The notes under the pieces: model-generated
The model's database searches: none
What the model saw: the letters and a program-made list of their open reading frames with translations, nothing else
Told to the model about the DNA's origin: nothing
Program-made: the position numbers and the translations under genes
Part shown: piece by piece, positions 16,339 through 25,062 of the stretch
Numbering within the stretch: position 1 is the stretch's first letter
Layout of the letters: the number at the start of each line of letters is the position of its first letter
Assembly (NCBI RefSeq): GCF_947568225.1
Contig: NZ_CANOOQ010000001.1
Coordinates: 1,550,001 to 1,614,000, forward strand
From: Faecalispora anaeroviscerum
GTDB lineage: Bacteria; Bacillota; Clostridia; Oscillospirales; Acutalibacteraceae
Direction: 5' to 3'
DNA length: 64,000 bases

Positions 16339-17582
16339 TCATCCACCTCCTCAACAGAGGGGAATAGGCCTTGCATTAAACCTTTTTTGTGTAGTCTGAG
16401 AGCTTCGATTTTATCTGCTTGTACGGCTATAACCTCGTCGAGATTACAGAGGAAAGTGCCGATGGCGGTTTGTTCCGCTAGCGATGGTATCATTACATCC
16501 TGTTGAAGAACTGAGTCACGTGCAATGCCTACAATAAGTCCTCTTGCGTCCTTTTTAATGTTTTCGACTACTGAAGTTGCAAGATAATAATTGAATTTTT
16601 TATCAAGAGCGGTGAGGTTTTGCAAAGCCATAAATTGCCTTGCAATATGAGCGCGCTTTTGGGCTAATCTGGCAAGAGTTCCATATCCAGAACCCTTGCA
16701 CACAAGCAAAACATCACCTTGATAAGCAACACATTTAGGCTTTTCTGTCCAACGGTTCACAATCGTTTCACCTTTGACTATGCAACTTGCACCAGTCATA
16801 TAAGGCGTACCTATTCCTAATTCATTATAATCCGATGGTTCAAAATCTTGGCCTGACACTAAATTGATTAAATCAGAATACTTCCGCTGTTCCCAATTGC
16901 CAGTATAGCCCGCAAATCGAATTTCAGGCACAGCTTTTCCTTCAGTGGGAAACAGCTTCTGCATAAGGCCTTTTTTGTGCGCCTTGAGTGCCTCAAGCTT
17001 TTTGTCTTCTGCGGCGATAAGGTCGTCGAGAGAAGAAAGGCAATCAGCGATTTTTTGTTGTTCCGCCCTATCTTTTGGAGTGGGCAGAACGATGCTAAAA
17101 AAATCTGTTGGGTTAATGTTTAAAAGTCCATCCATTCTGGCGCCACTTGTTATGAACTTCATCAATTGCTTGCCGTGGAAATTACTTTCAAAATATCCCT
17201 TGTAAAAATCTGATACATAGTTTTTATTAAAACGAAAGCTGATAAAAGCATTTGGCACAGCGGCTTCGTCATACTCATTGAGTTCATATATACAACCTTG
17301 AGGATACTTCTTTGAATTGCCTTTGTTGAAAGAAAAATCTCCTTTTCTCAACAAAATGTAATTTTTATATTGTTTGCCTGAAATATCGCGGCTAAACTTT
17401 TCTGCTTGCGAAATGAAACCTGCTCCCGCCGAAATGCTCAAGGTGGTAAGCTGCCTATCACCGACCTTTTCAGTAATTCTGTCAGCTATTTCATCAAGTG
17501 TGTATTCTTGCCACTCATCTGCCGATACAAACTCCGGGAACCGCAGTCTCGGCATCAAAGCTGTTTTCTCATTTTTACTCAT
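16335..17582 (-). CDS. hsdS: Type I restriction-modification specificity subunit HsdS
   Basis: 415 residues. HsdS recognises the two halves of the DNA target. Two target-recognition domains (about 1-170 and 215-375) are each followed by a helical spacer with a near-repeated motif, LEALKAHKKGLMQKLFP in the middle and IEALRLHKKGLMQGLFP at the end. This duplication is typical of HsdS. The specificity cannot be read. It overlaps the hsdR stop by eight bases and the prrC start by four, so the operon is tightly coupled. The sequence is intact, and I see no partial hsdS copies or recombinase nearby that would suggest phase variation. Confidence 0.94.
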   Translation of the reverse strand: MSKNEKTALMPRLRFPEFVSADEWQEYTLDEIADRITEKVGDRQLTTLSISAGAGFISQAEKFSRDISGKQYKNYILLRKGDFSFNKGNSKKYPQGCIYELNEYDEAAVPNAFISFRFNKNYVSDFYKGYFESNFHGKQLMKFITSGARMDGLLNINPTDFFSIVLPTPKDRAEQQKIADCLSSLDDLIAAEDKKLEALKAHKKGLMQKLFPTEGKAVPEIRFAGYTGNWEQRKYSDLINLVSGQDFEPSDYNELGIGTPYMTGASCIVKGETIVNRWTEKPKCVAYQGDVLLVCKGSGYGTLARLAQKRAHIARQFMALQNLTALDKKFNYYLATSVVENIKKDARGLIVGIARDSVLQQDVMIPSLAEQTAIGTFLCNLDEVIAVQADKIEALRLHKKGLMQGLFPSVEEVDE

Positions 17583-20577
17583 AAGCCTTCAACCCCGCAA
17601 TCTCACGCCCGCCCGCAAGTTTTTTCAGCAATGGAATTAAATCGTCCATTAGCACAATTTCCTTCTTTGCCCTGTCTCTCCATGCAAGATTCAACGGAAC
17701 CAATAAATCACTCAGCTTTTCGCCATCAAAAATCATGCGATCCATAATTTCATCCACAAAGGTTTGTAGCGATGCAGGCTGCAAACCATGCTTTTCTGCG
17801 ATCGCCGCCATTTCCTTTGCCGCCTTTTCGTCCTTGAATATCCTATAGCCTTCTCTTATCGCCTTCTCATCTAAGCCTTTTCCGGTCTCCAGCGTTTTGA
17901 TATATTCTATGATATCATCACGCTCATCCATCATATTCGAATTTGAGCTGAGTAGGCCGATGAGTTGTTCGCGACTCATTTTCTCTTTTTTAGGCACATC
18001 AGGCTGTGTGTATTTTGAAATCAATGAGATGATATAGTCATAATCAATGATGGCAGAGGAAAACAGAACGAACTCGAAATCGAGCTGTTCAATAGCAGGG
18101 TCTTTGTTCTCAATATCCTTGCCCTGCTGTGCTTTTAACTGCTGGGCGGTCTCTATATAGACACCACGGAAAGCACGCAGAGTGTCCTCTGGCAAGAGCT
18201 CTTCAATCTTTGCCACTTGCTCTTCTTTGATATCAGTATATTGGTCGAGCTGGGTTTTGAGGCGCTGCACTTCTTTAAATTTATTGATAAATTCACCTCG
18301 CGCAGCATCGCCTTTCAGATTGCTCACCTGTTCAGGTTTACACTCCAAGCCCTGTGATTCCATAAACTTTTCAAGTTCAGAAACCGCCTTGTCCAGTTTA
18401 TCAACCACAACAGGAGCGGGGTCAACAAGCCAGATTTCTTTTGCTCGGCTACTGTTGGCCTTCCCAGAGAACAAAGCAATCGCTTCATTTACTTCGTTTT
18501 CCTGCCCCCTAAAATCAAGAATATTTCCATAAGGCTTTGTATCGTTCAGGATTCGGTTCGTCCTTGAAAATGCTTGGATTAATCCATGCTGCTTCAAGTT
18601 CTTATCGACATATAGGGTGTTCAGGTATTTTGAATCGAACCCGGTTAGAAGCATATCCACAACAATGGTTATGTCAATTTTGTTTTTGTGAGGATAGTCT
18701 GAGTTGGGATATTTTTGGTCTTTGATGCGTTGCTGTACATCCTGATAGTACAAATCGAACTCGTTAATGTTGTGGTTTGTGCCGTACTGCTTATTATAAC
18801 TATCCATGATGCTTTTAAGGGCTGCCTTTTTCTTCTCCGGTTCTTTTTCGTTATCGATTTTTTCCTGCTGTAAATCTTCTTGTAATTGCTTGACATCTTT
18901 ATTGCCCTCGGCTGGCGGAGAAAACACGCAAGCGATATTCAAAGGCACATAATCCTCGCCTTTACTGAGTTCATCCTGCAACGACTTAAAGAGTTCAAAA
19001 TATTCAATTGCATCGTTAATAGATGCAGTCGCAAAAATAGCGTTATAACGTCTGCCATTGGTGGCGGCATCGTGTTTTGAAATTATCGCTTCAGCTATTG
19101 CTTTTTTACTCAAAACAGCAGGCGCTTTTGCCGCTTTTTTAACGTCTTCCGGTTTGAAATAGTCAACGTGGAAACGAAGCACATTCCGGTCATCAATGGC
19201 ATTCGTAATCGTGTAGGCATGAAGCTCTTTTTGGAATACATCCTTCGTCGTGATATATGAGCCAACCGTGCCATCTATTTTCTTATAGGTGGCATTATCT
19301 TCAAATATGGGCGTACCAGTAAACCCGAAAAGCTGAGCATTCGGGAAGAAATTCTTTATTTCCTCATGATTATCACCAAACTGAGAACGATGGCATTCGT
19401 CAAAAATAATGACGATGCGTTTACCTGCAAGTTTCTCCAGACGGTCTTTGTAAGTCGGTTCACCCCTCCTCTTTTTTTCTTTATTACGTTTACTGTTTTC
19501 ATCAAGAGCAAGGCCAAGCTTTTGGATGGTTGTAACAATCACCTTATCTTTGTAGTCATCGGAGGTAAGGCGCTTCACCAGGCTTTCCGTATTGGTGTTC
19601 TCTTCAACACAGCCTTCTTGAAATTTATTAAACTCCAAGCGTGTTTGCCTATCTAAGTCTTTTCGGTCAACAACGAATAAGCACTTTTCGATTTCAGGAT
19701 TATCTTTCAGAAGTGTCGATGCTTTAAACGAGGTTAGGGTTTTTCCACTTCCGGTCGTGTGCCAGATGTACCCATTTCCACGGTTTTGGTCGATGCAATC
19801 CACAATGGCTTTGACAGCATAGATCTGATACGGGCGCATGATCATCAATCTCTGCTCGCTTACAACAAGCACCATGTAACGGCTTATTAATTGCCCAAGG
19901 GTGCATTTGGGTAGAAACTTATCGGCAAAATCATGTAGATGTGTGATTTTGTTGTTGTCATCGTCTGCCATTTGATAAATTGGCAAAAAACGCTCATCTG
20001 AATTAAAAGAAAAATGCTCTTTGGGATTATTCGCAAAATAATATGTATTGGTCTCATTGCTCACAATAAAAAGTTGCATAAAACAAAGCAACGAATTTGT
20101 ATAGCCATTCCCGGGGTCATTTTTGTATTCAACAATTTGCTCCATTGCCCTTTTTGGCGTAATTTGAAGCGTTTTAAGTTCTACCTGAACAACGGGGATG
20201 CCATTTATAAGTATTATTACATCATAACGATGATTGCTGTTTTCTGTGTTAATGCGCAGTTGATTTATGACCTCATACTCGTTTTTGCACCAATCCTTGA
20301 TATTAACGAGCGTGTATTGAAGGGGGGTATCATCATCGCGCTTGAAAGTGTTTATTTCTCGCAACGCTTTTGCCGCAGCGAATACATCGGATGTAATAAT
20401 TGTCTCTCTGAGGCGCGCAAATTCAGAATCGCTCAACTTTACACGATTCAATCTTTCAAAATGATCTCTGAAATTGGCTTCGAGCGAGGCTCTATCTCTA
20501 ATGTCCTCGCGGTATGTGTATTTTAAATCCTGAAGCTTACGTATAAAGTCCATCTCTATTTGATGTTCAGATTTCAT
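17575..20577 (-). CDS. hsdR: Type I restriction enzyme HsdR (endonuclease and translocase)
   Basis: 1000 residues. HsdR translocates unmethylated DNA with ATP and cleaves it. The N-terminal PD-ExK nuclease has D119 and E133-x-K135 in VVQVELKT. Walker A is TTGSGKT (274-280), the Walker B/DEAD-box variant is DECH (393-396), and the FGFTGTPI and FSRTNRIL helicase motifs follow. The C-terminus has a HsdM-binding helical region. The ATG at 20577 has AGGAG ten bases upstream; a TTG two codons earlier is too close to that site. It is the first structural gene of the operon, behind a small HTH gene. Confidence 0.95.
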   Translation of the reverse strand: MKSEHQIEMDFIRKLQDLKYTYREDIRDRASLEANFRDHFERLNRVKLSDSEFARLRETIITSDVFAAAKALREINTFKRDDDTPLQYTLVNIKDWCKNEYEVINQLRINTENSNHRYDVIILINGIPVVQVELKTLQITPKRAMEQIVEYKNDPGNGYTNSLLCFMQLFIVSNETNTYYFANNPKEHFSFNSDERFLPIYQMADDDNNKITHLHDFADKFLPKCTLGQLISRYMVLVVSEQRLMIMRPYQIYAVKAIVDCIDQNRGNGYIWHTTGSGKTLTSFKASTLLKDNPEIEKCLFVVDRKDLDRQTRLEFNKFQEGCVEENTNTESLVKRLTSDDYKDKVIVTTIQKLGLALDENSKRNKEKKRRGEPTYKDRLEKLAGKRIVIIFDECHRSQFGDNHEEIKNFFPNAQLFGFTGTPIFEDNATYKKIDGTVGSYITTKDVFQKELHAYTITNAIDDRNVLRFHVDYFKPEDVKKAAKAPAVLSKKAIAEAIISKHDAATNGRRYNAIFATASINDAIEYFELFKSLQDELSKGEDYVPLNIACVFSPPAEGNKDVKQLQEDLQQEKIDNEKEPEKKKAALKSIMDSYNKQYGTNHNINEFDLYYQDVQQRIKDQKYPNSDYPHKNKIDITIVVDMLLTGFDSKYLNTLYVDKNLKQHGLIQAFSRTNRILNDTKPYGNILDFRGQENEVNEAIALFSGKANSSRAKEIWLVDPAPVVVDKLDKAVSELEKFMESQGLECKPEQVSNLKGDAARGEFINKFKEVQRLKTQLDQYTDIKEEQVAKIEELLPEDTLRAFRGVYIETAQQLKAQQGKDIENKDPAIEQLDFEFVLFSSAIIDYDYIISLISKYTQPDVPKKEKMSREQLIGLLSSNSNMMDERDDIIEYIKTLETGKGLDEKAIREGYRIFKDEKAAKEMAAIAEKHGLQPASLQTFVDEIMDRMIFDGEKLSDLLVPLNLAWRDRAKKEIVLMDDLIPLLKKLAGGREIAGLKAYE

Positions 20578-20669
20578 TCTCAAAACTCCTCTTGATTTCG
20601 CTCACCGTGCATAATCATTGCTACTAAATACCGAGCTAAACGCTTTATTTATCTACCCGCTTAGCGCAA

Positions 20670-20876
20670 TTACTGCTGAACATCTATCTCCACAATATCG
20701 CTAATATCACACTTCAACGCGGTACATATTTTCACAAGAACATCTGTAGTGACATTCTCATTTTTCCCAAGTTTCGCAATTGAGGCATGGCTTATACCAG
20801 CTGCTAGACATAAATCTTTTTTCTTCATATCACGATCTATTAACAGTTTCCATAGCTTCTTATAGCTTACAGCCAT
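20670..20876 (-). CDS. Small Cro/C1-type HTH regulator, likely controller of the restriction operon
   Basis: 68 residues, consisting of one HTH (XRE-like, HTH_26 type): KKKDLCLAAGISHASIAKLG with the C-terminal helix pair KICTALKCDISDI. GAGGTGA lies seven bases before the ATG at 20876; a longer upstream reading has no ribosome site. It sits directly in front of hsdR in the same direction, with a promoter and a 13-bp inverted repeat just upstream, so it may act like a controller (C) protein that delays restriction after the element enters a new cell. That role is inferred from position. Confidence 0.8.
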   Translation of the reverse strand: MAVSYKKLWKLLIDRDMKKKDLCLAAGISHASIAKLGKNENVTTDVLVKICTALKCDISDIVEIDVQQ

Positions 20877-20907
20877 TGCTCTCACCTCGCTAGAATATAC
20901 TACGATG

Positions 20908-20960
20908 ATTATAACTCTTCGTTTCAGCGTTTGCAATATCAAAATCAGCAATCGCTGAAA
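20908..20960 (-). promoter_or_regulatory. Promoter and operator of the HTH-hsd operon
   Basis: TTGCAA (20931-20936) and TATAAT (20908-20913) on the minus strand are 17 bases apart. TTTCAGCGTTTGC (20922-20934) and GCAATCGCTGAAA (20948-20960) form an inverted repeat with one mismatch that covers the -35 and upstream region. This is a likely binding site for the HTH protein encoded just downstream. Confidence 0.65.
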
Positions 20961-21058
20961 TTTGCGTGTAACATGTCAAATGGCAAATTTATATTACTGT
21001 AAATGCATATTATAGCATATGCCATAGCAGTTTCTTCATTTTATGATGTTTATATCTC

Positions 21059-21529
21059 TTATTTCGCCACATTTATAACCATCAGCTTTTTCTGTCTTGC
21101 ATATTGCACAGTTTGATCGGTACCGCTCATCGGATGCAGTAACGAACAAACACAATAAGCTGAATGATCCACCATATAACGATTCCGCTTTTTCATACAA
21201 CCATTGGCGTATTCTTCCGAAACATAGACGACCTCATCTGCTTCTGCAAGGATGTTATGATATAATCGTTTTTGCTCGTTAGTCCAATGCTCATCTTGAT
21301 TTTTACAAGGCAGGGCGAAAATTAGGCGGATTTTTTGCCCCATTTCTTTCTTTGCAATAATCAAGGAGGCCGCAATCTGATCAAAACCCAATGCATCGCC
21401 TGAGATGAAATCCGTCACGCCCTGAGCAATAAGGCTTTCTATTTCGCGATTGAGATTCAGCACGATCTTTTCAATCTTGTCTTGTGGCAGTTTGCGATGT
21501 CCTGTGAAGCAGCAAGTATTCACTCTCAT
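21059..21529 (-). CDS. SLOG-family protein (DUF1273/YpsA-like)
   Basis: 156 residues with the opening CCFTGHRKLP and the segment FISGDALGFDQIAA, the two Rossmann-type nucleotide-binding loops of the DUF1273/YpsA branch of SLOG proteins. A conserved histidine-aspartate pair and a C-terminal GTDQTVQYA segment complete the fold. SLOG proteins bind nucleotide-derived ligands, and several take part in anti-phage or stress signalling; no effector domain is fused here. The ATG at 21529 was chosen because AGGA lies eight bases upstream and the FTGH motif follows at once; an ATG nine bases earlier is possible. It is divergent from an HTH gene with shared operators. Confidence 0.82.
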   Translation of the reverse strand: MRVNTCCFTGHRKLPQDKIEKIVLNLNREIESLIAQGVTDFISGDALGFDQIAASLIIAKKEMGQKIRLIFALPCKNQDEHWTNEQKRLYHNILAEADEVVYVSEEYANGCMKKRNRYMVDHSAYCVCSLLHPMSGTDQTVQYARQKKLMVINVAK

Positions 21530-21550
21530 AATCCCCATCCTCATCGTTTT

Positions 21551-21622
21551 TATTTGGTATCTCCAAATAAACTTATTATATTTGGTATTGCCAAATATAG
21601 CAACCCCTTTGTCCTTTATAAT
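21551..21622. promoter_or_regulatory. Twin operators in the divergent SLOG/HTH promoter region
   Basis: TATTTGG-TATCT-CCAAATA (21551-21569) and TATTTGG-TATTG-CCAAATA (21579-21597) are two perfect dyads with centres 28 bp apart. A TATAAT (21617-21622) for the plus-strand HTH gene follows. The layout fits autoregulation by the adjacent HTH protein acting on both genes. Confidence 0.75.
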
Positions 21623-21641
21623 TTGGGGCAGAGGTGATGTT

Positions 21642-21887
21642 ATGAAAAAACGCAAATTGCCGCTTGGCGATAGAAATATGATTGGTGCTCGCGTCGCCGA
21701 AGCGCGAGGAAACCTTGGTATGAAACAAGTGGAACTTCTATCAAAATTGCAGACAGCGGGAATTGACATTAGCATCCCTGCACTCTCACTTCTGGAAGGG
21801 CAAAAGCGTCCAGTGTCCGACTTAGAGCTAAACGCTTTAGCTGACATATTAAATGTTACGGTCGATTGGCTTTTGGGCAGAGAGTAA
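21642..21887 (+). CDS. XRE-family HTH regulator divergent from the SLOG gene
   Basis: 81 residues. One Cro/C1 HTH: GARVAEARGNLGMKQVELLSKL (split here at the turn), then IPALSLLEGQKRPVSDLEL and the closing VTVDWLLGRE common in phage-type repressors. The ATG at 21642 has GAGGTGAT upstream; a longer in-frame reading runs through the operators and is not credible. It is the only plus-strand gene in the middle of the island. It probably represses itself and the SLOG gene through the paired dyads. Confidence 0.85.
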   Translation: MKKRKLPLGDRNMIGARVAEARGNLGMKQVELLSKLQTAGIDISIPALSLLEGQKRPVSDLELNALADILNVTVDWLLGRE

Positions 21888-21921
21888 GGCCGGGTTCGCA
21901 GCAACGCAAACCCGGCCTTAA
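21886..21921. terminator. Bidirectional terminator between the HTH and mob genes
   Basis: AAGGCCGGGTT pairs with AACCCGGCCTT around a ten-base loop. It includes the HTH stop codon region and lies 23 bases past the mob stop, so it can end both convergent transcripts. Confidence 0.7.
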
Positions 21922-21943
21922 ATCTATCATCATTCTCATATTA

Positions 21944-23071
21944 TTATCGAGCATCCCTCGTCTGCCGTTGATCCTTGTTCCTACCAAGCAGATGAGCAAG
22001 ACCGTGTTGCTCAATAAATGATTTATAGAAACTATTTCGTTGCTTCAGCTCCTTATTTTCCTTCTGTAAACTCCCCACATTGAGCTGCCCTCGGACAGAG
22101 CGATACTGGTCAAGCTGCCTCGTAAGCGACGATATTGTTTCCGTCAGCTCCACGACTTTGGCCTTTAATCCGGCGATGGTTTTTTCAGCGGCTTGCAAGA
22201 GCTTTTCGAGCTTTCGCTCTTTTTTCACCTGGACAACATATTTCTGCGCCGCTGTTACAAGTGTTTTATAGTCCACCTTCTCAAGCATCACCTTTGAGGA
22301 AAGAGGAACATTTTTTGCCTCGATTTGTTCAACGGCCTGAACATCGGCCTGCTTATTTTGTAGCTTTGCTATGGTTTCTTCCAGAGAAGCGACTTCCTTT
22401 GACCGTTGTACTTTTTTGTAATCCATGACGCTCAAATGCTCATCGTGAGTGCCAAGTTGTTCCCACTCGATACCGTGGCGCTCCATCACCTGCGAGAACT
22501 GTTCCTTTTCGGATTTGACCCACTGGCTCCATTCGGTATCACCACGGGTGCCACCAGTGAATCCCTGCGCTGCAAGTGCCTGTTTGAGTGACACGCGGGT
22601 GTCCAGTCCGCGTTTGCTGCCTGTGATGAATGGCACAAAATCTATATGCAGGTGGGGCGTAGCCTCGTCCATGTGGAGATGTGCGGAGAAGACTTTCAGG
22701 TGCGGATTTCGATCCTGAAAGCTCTGCATGAAGTCATCGAGAACCTTTGCTGCAAGCTGACCATCCTCGCTCTCTGCGGCCATATTTTCTTTGTTTCCCA
22801 CTTGAAATATAATCTCATAGAAGAGCTTCTCCTGTTTGCCCGTCCGAATTTTTTCGTAGTAATCATTAATGCAGCGGTCGGCGCGTTTTTGCTTGACATT
22901 ATATCTTTGGAGCGCCTCATCAAAAAGTTCGTGGTAGACATCTTTGATAGGTGTGTTGCAATATGAAATGTTTAACTGGGTTCGCTCGGCATCTATATTA
23001 GTCGCCTTGAATAAGCGGCTGTTGTGATTGACAGAACCTTTGCCGAGCATGACGCTTATCGTACGCTTCAT
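21944..23071 (-). CDS. mobV: MobV-family relaxase (Pre/Mob)
   Basis: 375 residues. Relaxases of the MobV (pMV158 MobM) family nick oriT and lead the strand during transfer. The metal-binding motif is HLHMDEATPHLHID with H131, H133, D135-E136, H140 and H142. The N-terminal part carries the family's conserved region with N15-H16, and the C-terminal part (about 230-350) is a predicted coiled coil. GGAGG lies seven bases before the ATG. No coupling or secretion genes accompany it, so the element must borrow a conjugation machine. A candidate oriT hairpin lies about 70-105 bases upstream. Confidence 0.9.
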   Translation of the reverse strand: MKRTISVMLGKGSVNHNSRLFKATNIDAERTQLNISYCNTPIKDVYHELFDEALQRYNVKQKRADRCINDYYEKIRTGKQEKLFYEIIFQVGNKENMAAESEDGQLAAKVLDDFMQSFQDRNPHLKVFSAHLHMDEATPHLHIDFVPFITGSKRGLDTRVSLKQALAAQGFTGGTRGDTEWSQWVKSEKEQFSQVMERHGIEWEQLGTHDEHLSVMDYKKVQRSKEVASLEETIAKLQNKQADVQAVEQIEAKNVPLSSKVMLEKVDYKTLVTAAQKYVVQVKKERKLEKLLQAAEKTIAGLKAKVVELTETISSLTRQLDQYRSVRGQLNVGSLQKENKELKQRNSFYKSFIEQHGLAHLLGRNKDQRQTRDAR

Positions 23072-23546
23072 TACATCCTCCTTCTTTTCGGCAGGTATCC
23101 GGCGCGAGCCGGGGTTTTGTTACTTTTTTCAAAAGTAACGCAAAAGCGCTTTTGACACTACGTATCAAAAGCGCCCTTGCGCCCTACGGGGTGGAAGGGG
23201 CTTTGCCCCGCCGTCTGCGGACGGCTCCCCAGTACTCATCGCCCTTTGAAAAGGGCGGCCGCACGGCTTCCCTAAACTTTATTTCACTCGCCGCTAGGCA
23301 GAAGGAATGGCGCTACCATCCCTTCGCTGGCGAGTGTTGTCCGTGGCGCGGCGTCAAGGGGTCCGGGTTGTATTGCTTTCCACCCCAACGAAACTTCGTT
23401 TCGCCGGGGACCTCGGTGCGGCAATCTCCACCCGCAGGTATGCCCCCTTGACTTTGCGCCCGCTCCCCGTGTCGGTCGTGACGATAGTGACGGTATTTTT
23501 GATACCGCCGCCATTCCCGAAAATATCGACACGACCGTCACCATCG
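23072..23546. other. Non-coding, structure-rich region with candidate oriT
   Basis: About 475 bases between mobV and the RepA-like gene. It contains GTTACTTTT/AAAAGTAAC (23119-23138); GCGCTTTTGA/TCAAAAGCGC (23147-23174) with a loop that reads TACGTAGTG on the minus strand; GCCCTTT/AAAGGGC; and an 18-bp inverted repeat, CGTGACGATAGTGACGGT (23477-23494) against ACCGTCACCATCGTCACG (23534-23551), with an inner CGGTAT/ATACCG hairpin. Frames on both strands are open but have no credible ribosome site. The region looks like a transfer or replication origin. Confidence 0.55.
23141..23180 (-). other. Candidate oriT (nic hairpin) of the MobV element
   Basis: The hairpin with a TAGTGTC segment at the loop-stem border resembles pMV158-type origins, where MobM cuts in a loop containing TAGTGTG. 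It lies just upstream of mobV, as in pMV158. This is an analogy from sequence only. Confidence 0.4.
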
Positions 23547-24734
23547 TCACGCGTGGGAGTTGTCCAGCGTCAGCTTGATCGTCCTTCCGGCATGGGTACG
23601 GCTGCTCTCATATCGGATGCCATATTCGTTCCACAACCTATCCGCCTCGATGTTTAATTTTCGTGTCAGAACATTTGGCTGAATATCCATCCTATCCAAT
23701 CCATCAATCAACTCCGTTGCGCTGCCGCTCCAACTCGGAGCGACATCCGTTACGCTGCCGCTCCAACTCGGAGCGACATCCGTTACGAGACGAGCAACGG
23801 CCTCAAGTATCGGATCAGGCGGCTCTTTCCAAAGCTGCGTTTCCTTATCGGTCAACTGCCATAAACAACGATCACGGTCAAAGAGAAGATGCAATTTTTG
23901 ATCCTGCTGATCTCTGCCGACGATTTCCAACACGGCCTTGTTTTCCGTGCGTTTTTCCTTTTGCATAATGAACGCGCCATCCGCTGCGCCAAGCAGACCG
24001 TTTGTGCCGGATATGGTATCAAAGGAATCGCCCGCCGATTGCTTTCGCGTGTGATGGACGAGTATAACGCAGACATTGTGATGGTCTGCAAATTGCTTGA
24101 GCTTGGTCACAATTTCATAGTCGCTGGCGTAGCTGTATTTTTCGCCACCGACCTCACGTACCTTTTGCAAAGTGTCGATGATAATGAGTCTCGTATCGGG
24201 ATGCTCACTCACGAATTTTTTGAGCTGACCGTCCAACCCTTCGCTCACATTTTTGGCGTGAGTAGCAAAATAGAAATTATCTATGCTGTCCATACCAAAC
24301 ATCCGCGACAGCCGCTTTTGCAGCCGCGCATAGTCATCCTCAAGCGCAAGATAGAGGACGCTGCCTTTGTGGACGGCGTACTCCCATAGGGGAATACCGC
24401 CGCTCACATAATAGCCAAGCTGTGCCATGAAGAAGGACTTGCCGACCTTAGGTGCTCCGGCGAACAGGTATGCGCCGGAGCATAACAGTCCGTCAATCAC
24501 CTGCGCCCTCGGCTGGTAAACTGTGTCATATAGCTCTGTGAGGGAAACGGTGTGCAGATAATCGGGATTGTTCATTATTCGAAAATACTCTCTTATATAA
24601 TCGTCCTCGAAATTATCATTGATTTTTGCCTCATCTTCAGGTATACTAATTTCAAGTTTTAGCGATGGTGATTGCCCCTCGCCTGTTACCGCAGGCGAAT
24701 ACAGGGCAGTCACTTTTTCTTTGGTTTCGCCCAT
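23547..24734 (-). CDS. RepA-like AAA ATPase (RecA-fold helicase-type)
   Basis: 395 residues. Walker A is GAPKVGKS (93-100), Walker B is LIIIDT with D187, and an ILVHHTRK segment near 225 matches the KaiC/RepA hexameric helicase branch (AAA_25). On IMEs and plasmids such proteins unwind DNA for element replication. Residues 317-338 are an exact tandem repeat of VTDVAPSWSGS, an in-frame 33-bp duplication. The ATG at 24734 overlaps the stop of the preceding gene (TAATG) and has GGAGG upstream. The family is well supported; the replication role is inferred. Confidence 0.82.
   Translation of the reverse strand: MGETKEKVTALYSPAVTGEGQSPSLKLEISIPEDEAKINDNFEDDYIREYFRIMNNPDYLHTVSLTELYDTVYQPRAQVIDGLLCSGAYLFAGAPKVGKSFFMAQLGYYVSGGIPLWEYAVHKGSVLYLALEDDYARLQKRLSRMFGMDSIDNFYFATHAKNVSEGLDGQLKKFVSEHPDTRLIIIDTLQKVREVGGEKYSYASDYEIVTKLKQFADHHNVCVILVHHTRKQSAGDSFDTISGTNGLLGAADGAFIMQKEKRTENKAVLEIVGRDQQDQKLHLLFDRDRCLWQLTDKETQLWKEPPDPILEAVARLVTDVAPSWSGSVTDVAPSWSGSATELIDGLDRMDIQPNVLTRKLNIEADRLWNEYGIRYESSRTHAGRTIKLTLDNSHA
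23720..23785. repeat. 33-bp perfect tandem duplication inside the RepA-like gene
   Basis: Two identical 33-base units (23720-23752 and 23753-23785) encode 11 residues each, in frame. They lie in the linker between the ATPase core and the C-terminal domain. Confidence 0.9.
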
Positions 24735-25057
24735 TAGCACTCCTCCTTCAAGCCATCCATCGTTTTAGTGACAAGCTGAATCGTATCCAGCAAGTCATCA
24801 TCAATCTGTTCGCCGGAAGCAATGCGCTGTAATTCTTCCAGCACGGCGGAAAGCTGATTACGGAGGGCTTTATACACACGGGGATTGCCCTGCACCACAA
24901 TATCCAAGCATTGCAGCCGCCGGACGATATAATCCTGCTTGGTCAGGCCGGAAAGACGAACGGCGGTCTCAATCCGCGCATCTTCCTGCGGTGATACGCG
25001 GAACGCCACAGTCTTGTTGCGCCAGCGCCCTTTATTGTCTAAACTTTTTAGTGACAT
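24734..25057 (-). CDS. Small mobilization-type accessory protein (MobC/ribbon-helix-helix-like)
   Basis: 107 residues. The segment VAFRVSPQEDARIETAVRLS followed by GLTKQDYIVRRLQ has the ribbon-helix-helix pattern of MobC-type accessory proteins that bind near oriT and help the relaxase. The second half is helical with no further motif. ATG at 25057 with GGAG ten bases upstream. It lies between the integrase and the RepA-like gene, overlapping the latter by one base. It could also be a copy-control or transcription factor; the RHH fold is likelier than the exact role. Confidence 0.65.
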   Translation of the reverse strand: MSLKSLDNKGRWRNKTVAFRVSPQEDARIETAVRLSGLTKQDYIVRRLQCLDIVVQGNPRVYKALRNQLSAVLEELQRIASGEQIDDDLLDTIQLVTKTMDGLKEEC

Positions 25058-25062
25058 AGTAT

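Noticed and set aside
23152..23550. Open frames of 88-99 codons on both strands in the mob-RepA spacer
   Set aside because: They run through inverted repeats on GC-rich non-coding DNA and lack ribosome sites.
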